Shown here in pieces: positions 44,086-48,259 of a stretch of 48,259 nucleotides of DNA (position 1 is the first letter of the stretch; every line of letters begins with the position of its first letter). The notes under the pieces were generated by a model. The model had not been told where the DNA came from. It saw nothing but the letters and a program-made list of their open reading frames with translations, and searched no databases. This DNA is from Nocardia anaemiae NBRC 100462 (lineage in GTDB: Bacteria > Actinomycetota > Actinomycetes > Mycobacteriales > Mycobacteriaceae), in contig NZ_BDAZ01000080.1 in assembly GCF_001612725.1 (NCBI RefSeq), forward strand, positions 1 to 48,259, in the 5' to 3' direction. Position numbers and translations under genes: made by a program.

Positions 44086-45414
44086 TCAGGTTGTGATTGC
44101 GATCTTTACTCGGAGGCGTACACCACCCAGTGGGCTCTGGTCCAGTTCGGCTGTGCCGGAATGGAGTTCGGCTTGTTGACGGACCAGGGCCAGGCCTAGG
44201 CCGGAGCCGGGGGAGCCGGGGCCCTTGGCGAAGCGGTCGAAGGCGGTGGGGCGGAGGGCATCGGAGATGCCGGTGCCGTCGTCGTCGATGGTGATTTCGA
44301 TTGTGTCGTCGTCGTGGCGGTGGGCGGCGACCGTGACGGTGTTCGCGTGACCATGCTGGACGGCGTTGGCAACCGCATTGGTAACGATCAGCATGAGGCC
44401 GCCGGGGAGACCGGTCACCGTGGCCGGGGTGCATTCGGCGAGGTCGATGCTGACCTCCGGGTGTCGGCGACGGGCGTCTTGCACTGCGCGGTCGAGGGTT
44501 TCGCAGACTTCGAAGGGCTCGAAGGCGTCGGATTCGGTGAGTTCGCCGACGGCGAGTTGTTCCAGATCGGTCAGGGTGTTCTCGATCTGGCGCTCGGCGA
44601 GCAGGACATCGGCCAGTACCGCGCGCTGCTGATCGGCGGGTAATTCCTTGGTGGCCAGGACTTCCAGGTCGGTGCGCATCGCGGTGAGCGGTGTGCGCAG
44701 CTCGTGGGCGCAGACCGCGGCGAAGTCCCTGGCACTGGCAAGCGCGCGATTGGTGGCGCCGTGTGCCGCTTCGAGTCGCGTGAGCATGCGGGTGATGGCG
44801 TCGGAAAGCTCTTCCGCCTCACGGGCTCCGCGGCCGCTCAGCGGCGGAAGCTGTTCGAGGGTATCGATGCCGTGCGTCGCGGCGGCCAGTCGGCGCAGTG
44901 GCCGCGCGGCGTAACCGGCCAGGAACCAGCCGAGCACCGCGGCGAGCAGGACGCCCGCGATGCCGATCCCGACCCCAATAAGCTGGCTGTGGCGGATGGC
45001 CGAATCCACCAGTGCGCGATCGGGTTCGAGCCGCACCACCAAACCGGGCGCGCCCGCGACGGCGGTGCGGACGTCACCGGGGCTGACGATCACTCGCGCT
45101 GGTATGGCGGGATCGAGAGTCGGGAGGGGGATGTCGGGACCCGGTTGCGGTGCGGGGAGGTGCTGTGGGTTGGGGAGGGTCCGAATCACTACGTGCGGTG
45201 GCGTATCCAGTGGTGGTGCGATGGCGACACCCATGGTCGAGACCGTGTCGTCGAACTGACGGGAACCGGTAGCGTCGAGAAGTGCCGTGTAGGCGATGCC
45301 GAGCGTGACCGCGACAAGCGCCGCGACCACGCCCGACACCAACGCCACACGAGCGCGCAACGACAGGGACACTTTGCCTCTCGCGGACTTCACTGTCCGA
45401 CTCCACCGACTCAT
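44086..45414 (-). CDS. prrB: Sensor histidine kinase PrrB-like
   Basis: The 442-residue membrane kinase has two membrane segments (about 22-43 and 145-168), an extracytosolic Pro-rich sensor part, HAMP, a HisKA domain with phospho-acceptor His237 in FAAVCAHELRTPLTAM, and an HATPase domain (DDDGTGISD, GPGSPGSGLGLALV). It resembles PrrB of mycobacteria. ATG 45414 overlaps the stop of a 22-residue upstream ORF as ATGA. The partner regulator gene lies 81 bp upstream. Confidence 0.88.
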   Translation of the reverse strand: MSRWSRTVKSARGKVSLSLRARVALVSGVVAALVAVTLGIAYTALLDATGSRQFDDTVSTMGVAIAPPLDTPPHVVIRTLPNPQHLPAPQPGPDIPLPTLDPAIPARVIVSPGDVRTAVAGAPGLVVRLEPDRALVDSAIRHSQLIGVGIGIAGVLLAAVLGWFLAGYAARPLRRLAAATHGIDTLEQLPPLSGRGAREAEELSDAITRMLTRLEAAHGATNRALASARDFAAVCAHELRTPLTAMRTDLEVLATKELPADQQRAVLADVLLAERQIENTLTDLEQLAVGELTESDAFEPFEVCETLDRAVQDARRRHPEVSIDLAECTPATVTGLPGGLMLIVTNAVANAVQHGHANTVTVAAHRHDDDTIEITIDDDGTGISDALRPTAFDRFAKGPGSPGSGLGLALVRQQAELHSGTAELDQSPLGGVRLRVKIAITT

Positions 45415-45479
45415 CGGCGCTCGGGTCGTTGTGCGGGGACCGATTCCGCTGCTCGCTCACGATTCCGCTGCTCGCTCAT
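45411..45479 (-). CDS. Candidate 22-residue upstream ORF before prrB
   Basis: ATG 45479 opens MSEQRNRERAAESVP, and the TGA overlaps the prrB ATG. GGAGGA lies 3-4 nt upstream. The coding sequence is made from a tandem 19-bp repeat. It may couple prrB translation to prrA. Confidence 0.4.
   Translation of the reverse strand: MSEQRNRERAAESVPAQRPERR
45441..45478. repeat. Perfect tandem repeat of 19 bp
   Basis: CGATTCCGCTGCTCGCTCA occurs twice head to tail (45441-45459 and 45460-45478), with a partial third copy after. It fills most of the prrA-prrB spacer. Confidence 0.9.
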
Positions 45480-45495
45480 GATTCCTCCGTAGCGC

Positions 45496-46191
45496 TCATG
45501 CTTGTTCCCGCAGTACGAATCCCACCCCGCGCACGGTGTGGATCACCCGAGGCGCACCGTGCGCCTCCAACTTTCGCCGCAGATAGGAGACGAACACATC
45601 CACCACATTGGTGTCGGTGGTGAAGTCGTATCCCCAGACCGCGGAAAGGATCTGCTCGCGGCTGAGCACGATGCCGATGTTCTCGGCGAGCAGTGCGAGC
45701 ACCTCGAATTCCCGTTTGGTCAACTCGACCTGCTGTCCGCTCGCGAACACCCGATGCCCGGCCCGATCGATGCGCACCTGTCCGACTTGGCGTTGCTCAT
45801 CACCGGACGGCCGGATCAGCGCGGGCCGACGGCGCAGCAACGCGTGCAGGCGCGCGACGAGTTCGCCGAGGTCGAAGGGCTTGGTCAGGTAATCGTCAGC
45901 GCCGCGCTCCAGTGCCGCGATGCGATCGCTGACCGCGGTGCGCGCGCTGAGCACACAGATCGGAATGTCGTTGCCCATCGCGCGCAAAGCCGTAACCACG
46001 CCGGCCCCATCCAGATTCGGCATATTCACATCGAGCACCATGGCGTCCGGCTCGGCGCTGCGGACCATCGACAGTGCCTCGGCGCCGTCCCCCGCGGTGA
46101 CCACCTCGAAGTCCGAGAGTTCGAGCCCGCGCCGCAGCGACGCGAGAACTCGAACCTCGTCGTCCACGACCAAGATGCGTTGTCCGGTCAT
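45496..46191 (-). CDS. prrA: Response regulator PrrA-like (OmpR/PhoB family)
   Basis: The 231-residue protein has a receiver domain with phospho-acceptor Asp54 (MVLDVNMP), acidic residues in VVDDE, Thr/Lys switch residues (VLSARTAV, DDYLTKPFDL), and a C-terminal winged helix (LTKREFEVLALLAENIGIVLSREQIL, then VVDVFVSYLRRKLEAHG). It closely resembles mycobacterial PrrA. It precedes prrB in the same operon. Confidence 0.93.
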   Translation of the reverse strand: MTGQRILVVDDEVRVLASLRRGLELSDFEVVTAGDGAEALSMVRSAEPDAMVLDVNMPNLDGAGVVTALRAMGNDIPICVLSARTAVSDRIAALERGADDYLTKPFDLGELVARLHALLRRRPALIRPSGDEQRQVGQVRIDRAGHRVFASGQQVELTKREFEVLALLAENIGIVLSREQILSAVWGYDFTTDTNVVDVFVSYLRRKLEAHGAPRVIHTVRGVGFVLREQA

Positions 46192-46217
46192 GGGGCCACC
46201 ATAGAGCCGCCCCTCGG

Positions 46218-46583
46218 TCAGCTGCCGCTGCTGCCGGTCGGCGCCGGACGGGCGGGCTGGATGTACACGACGCCGGGCCGAGCAGGCTCGCCTGGCCGGT
46301 CGGGCCGCACGATGACCGGTCCGGACGGATCGATGTCCGGGCAGCCCGGCGGTGCGAAGATCGGCGGCAGCGGTGCGCCCGGAGCGCCGAGCTCCCGACG
46401 CTCCTGGATCACCACATGAGGTTCGCCAGGCTCCTGCACCACGCACGTCACCGTCAGGTCCCCGTCGTCCGGGAGCGGCGGATGGGCCGAGGCGGCTCCG
46501 GCGACCAGCGCGGTCGCGGTCGCGGCGAATGCGGTACCCGTGACGATGGTGATAATGCGGGCTCGGCCGCGTCCGAGGGTCAT
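46218..46583 (-). CDS. Proline-rich secreted protein, 121 residues
   Basis: A signal peptide (RIITIVTGTAFAATATALVAGAASA) precedes a mature Pro/Gly/Glu-rich part of about 85 residues with two Cys (LTVTCVVQEPGEP and PPGCPDIDPSGP). No domain is recognised. AAGGAG lies 8-9 nt before the ATG. It could share the prrA transcript only if transcribed through from upstream, since the two read the same way. Confidence 0.65.
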   Translation of the reverse strand: MTLGRGRARIITIVTGTAFAATATALVAGAASAHPPLPDDGDLTVTCVVQEPGEPHVVIQERRELGAPGAPLPPIFAPPGCPDIDPSGPVIVRPDRPGEPARPGVVYIQPARPAPTGSSGS

Positions 46584-46988
46584 GATGGGATCTCCTTCGC
46601 GTCGGTGCCGGGTCTGTTCCGGCGAGACCGACGTTAAGCAGCGCAACTTCACCAACTCTTGAGCAATTATTAGAAATCTCTTGCGGCGCATCCAACTTCG
46701 GGCTGTACGCGTGGCCGCCGACGAGTTAGTCTCGTCGACACGGTTTCGGGCCGCGGGCCCGGAGCGCTCGAGCAGGTCCGATGGCAACACCGGCCCCGGT
46801 TCGGGATGCCCGCAGAAACAGGGCTTCCGTTCTGGTTTTTCCAATGGCAAGTTATGTTGCTCGTCACAGTCGTATGCTCTGCGGACCTGCAGAATGTGAC
46901 AGTTGGGTTTTCCGGAATATCGTTAGGTGATCTTCACTCGGTCTGCCCGGCGTGGTGAGGATGCTGGAAACCTGAGAGTGGAGCTTGC
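46584..46988. other. 405-bp intergenic region
   Basis: It separates two divergent genes and holds no clear CDS. CGACGAG-N5-CTCGTCG near 46719-46737 is an inverted repeat. A low-GC patch near 46660-46680 may be promoter DNA of the minus-strand gene. Confidence 0.45.
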
Positions 46989-48259
46989 ATGACGAGTGAC
47001 CTGCCCTTCGACAGCGATGCCACCGATGCTGACGATCGTGCGGGCGATACCGCCTATCGCGTCGCCACCGGCGTCGCGCGGGTAGCGCGGGCGGGCGCGT
47101 ACGTCACCGGCGGTGCGCTGGTCGCCACCAATGGCGGTCCCGCCCCCGTTCATCCCGGCGGGCAACGGCTCGACAGCTGGACTTCGGCCTACACTCGCGA
47201 TCCCGATGCGGACGCGCCGAGTCCGGTGGTCACCTTCCCGGATCCGGACCCGAATTCGACACCGCCCGCACCGGTGCATTCGTCGACGCCGACGCCGCGC
47301 GATGTCAGCGTCAACGCGCCGTTCACCATCCCGAACGTGCCCAATTCAGGCGTATACATCGGGCCTGTGCCGCAGCAGCATTCAGCACAGCCGTGGCAGA
47401 ACGCCGGATACGGCAACAGCTATCAGCCCGGACTCGGCCTCGGAACCGAGAGCGAACGGTCCGGTCTCGATCTGCACAGCGATTCACCGCCGTCCGGCCT
47501 CGATCTCGGTACCGGACACGTGCCAGGAGGCTTCGGCAACCTACCCGGATTCGACCTGGGGCAGGCCGGTCACGGTTTCAACCTGCCCAACCCGAACGGG
47601 TTCCTCACTCCGGGTTCGAACCCTTTTGCTCTGCCCCGCGTTCCGGTGTCGGCGACGGCCGACAACATCGCGATCAGCGAATCGGTGAGCAGCGATGCCG
47701 AAGGCACCGACGACGGCGATGCGGACGCGAGCAATGTTTCGTTCTACGGCGGCAACATGTTCCACAGCGGCGCGACCGGGGGCAGCGGTGCGTTGTTCCA
47801 CGGCAACGACGCTTACTACGGCAACGACGCGTTCCAAGGTAGCGACGCACTCCACGGGGCCGACATGTTCCACGGTGTCGGCAATCCAGATGCCGTCGGC
47901 GTATTCATCAATGCGGAGGCCGCTTTCAGCGTGCATACCGAACTCGGAGTCGACTTCAGTGTCGGCCCGAACGGGATGCACCTGGCCACGCAGTCCAAGG
48001 TCGAGGTCGACGGCGCGCTGAAGGTCGAGGTCGGTGCGGGTCGGGTCGGTGACAATATCGACAGGTTCTCCGATTGGCTCGGCCAAACCCCGGGCGGTAC
48101 CGGACGTTCCGGTCTCGACAGTTCCGGCACGCACGCCACGGCCAACTCGGTCGGCACCCAGCCCGCTGGCGGATCCCCGTACTCGGCGGTGCAGCCCGTT
48201 GCGGTGCAGCCCGTGCAGCCGTTCGTGGCGCCGCTGCCCGCGCCGGTCGCACCGGCCGT
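46989..48259 (+). CDS. Long Gly/Asp-rich repeat protein, partial
   Basis: The frame from ATG 46989 stays open to the window edge (423 residues seen, no stop). GGAG lies 6 nt before the ATG. The N-terminus is acidic, with a short Ala/Gly-rich apolar stretch (about residues 30-52) that is not a classical signal. A Pro-rich linker follows, then Gly/Asn/Asp-rich sequence with short repeats (residues 255-300: GNDAYY, GNDAF, QGSDALH, GADMFH), then a region AAFSVHTELGVDFSVGP that is beta-like, and a Pro/Val/Gln tail. No family recognised. Codon use is normal for this genome. Confidence 0.6.
   Translation, partial: MTSDLPFDSDATDADDRAGDTAYRVATGVARVARAGAYVTGGALVATNGGPAPVHPGGQRLDSWTSAYTRDPDADAPSPVVTFPDPDPNSTPPAPVHSSTPTPRDVSVNAPFTIPNVPNSGVYIGPVPQQHSAQPWQNAGYGNSYQPGLGLGTESERSGLDLHSDSPPSGLDLGTGHVPGGFGNLPGFDLGQAGHGFNLPNPNGFLTPGSNPFALPRVPVSATADNIAISESVSSDAEGTDDGDADASNVSFYGGNMFHSGATGGSGALFHGNDAYYGNDAFQGSDALHGADMFHGVGNPDAVGVFINAEAAFSVHTELGVDFSVGPNGMHLATQSKVEVDGALKVEVGAGRVGDNIDRFSDWLGQTPGGTGRSGLDSSGTHATANSVGTQPAGGSPYSAVQPVAVQPVQPFVAPLPAPVAPA

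Overview
The window is high-GC actinobacterial chromosome. Gene content and order fit a Nocardia-like member of the Mycobacteriales. The backbone follows the mycobacterial order proA, moxR, VWA protein, nadD, rsfS, gpgP, octT, degV, comEA, comEC, holA, rpsT, circularly permuted ATP-grasp / alpha-E / transglutaminase trio, PemK-like protein, lepA. Blocks absent from that backbone lie between these genes. No rRNA, tRNA, CRISPR array, insertion sequence or prophage was seen.

Left part (1-13.9 kb): a broken PQQ-propeller gene, proA, a MoxR ATPase with its VWA partner, then an HSP90-family ATPase followed 1 bp later by a large TPR-like protein. This puts four chaperone-type genes in a row. Next come two tandem lipoproteins of the DUF3298/RsiV/MPT64 type. 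A tight operon follows, nadD-rsfS-gpgP-octT-degV, covering NAD synthesis, ribosome silencing and methylglucose lipopolysaccharide synthesis.

Middle part (13.9-29.8 kb): an accessory region rich in regulation. It holds a HIT protein converging on a short threonyl-tRNA synthetase that lacks the TGS and editing domains. That synthetase is preceded by a Thr-rich leader peptide and a perfect terminator hairpin, which looks like a complete threonine attenuator. Then come a LexA-like repressor, an FBP (EF-G-binding type) zinc protein, a 16-codon small gene fused to a long hairpin, and a LigD-type DNA ligase. A TetR/methyltransferase pair shares a large palindromic operator over a leaderless promoter. 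comEA/comEC (comEC frameshifted) and a TetR-controlled metallo-beta-lactamase/SnoaL operon lead to holA.

Right part (30-48.3 kb): an aldo/keto reductase diverges from an MmyB-type regulator. After rpsT come the three-gene ATP-grasp/alpha-E/transglutaminase operon and an aquaporin. Several small secreted proteins, RDD, PemK-like, EthD-like and DUF6304-like genes lead to lepA. A PrrA/PrrB two-component system follows, and a long Gly/Asp-rich repeat protein runs off the right edge.

A recurring theme is start codons placed 6-8 nt after a TANNNT -10 hexamer, suggesting leaderless mRNAs. Another is tiny ORFs that overlap the start codon of the next gene (holA, prrB).
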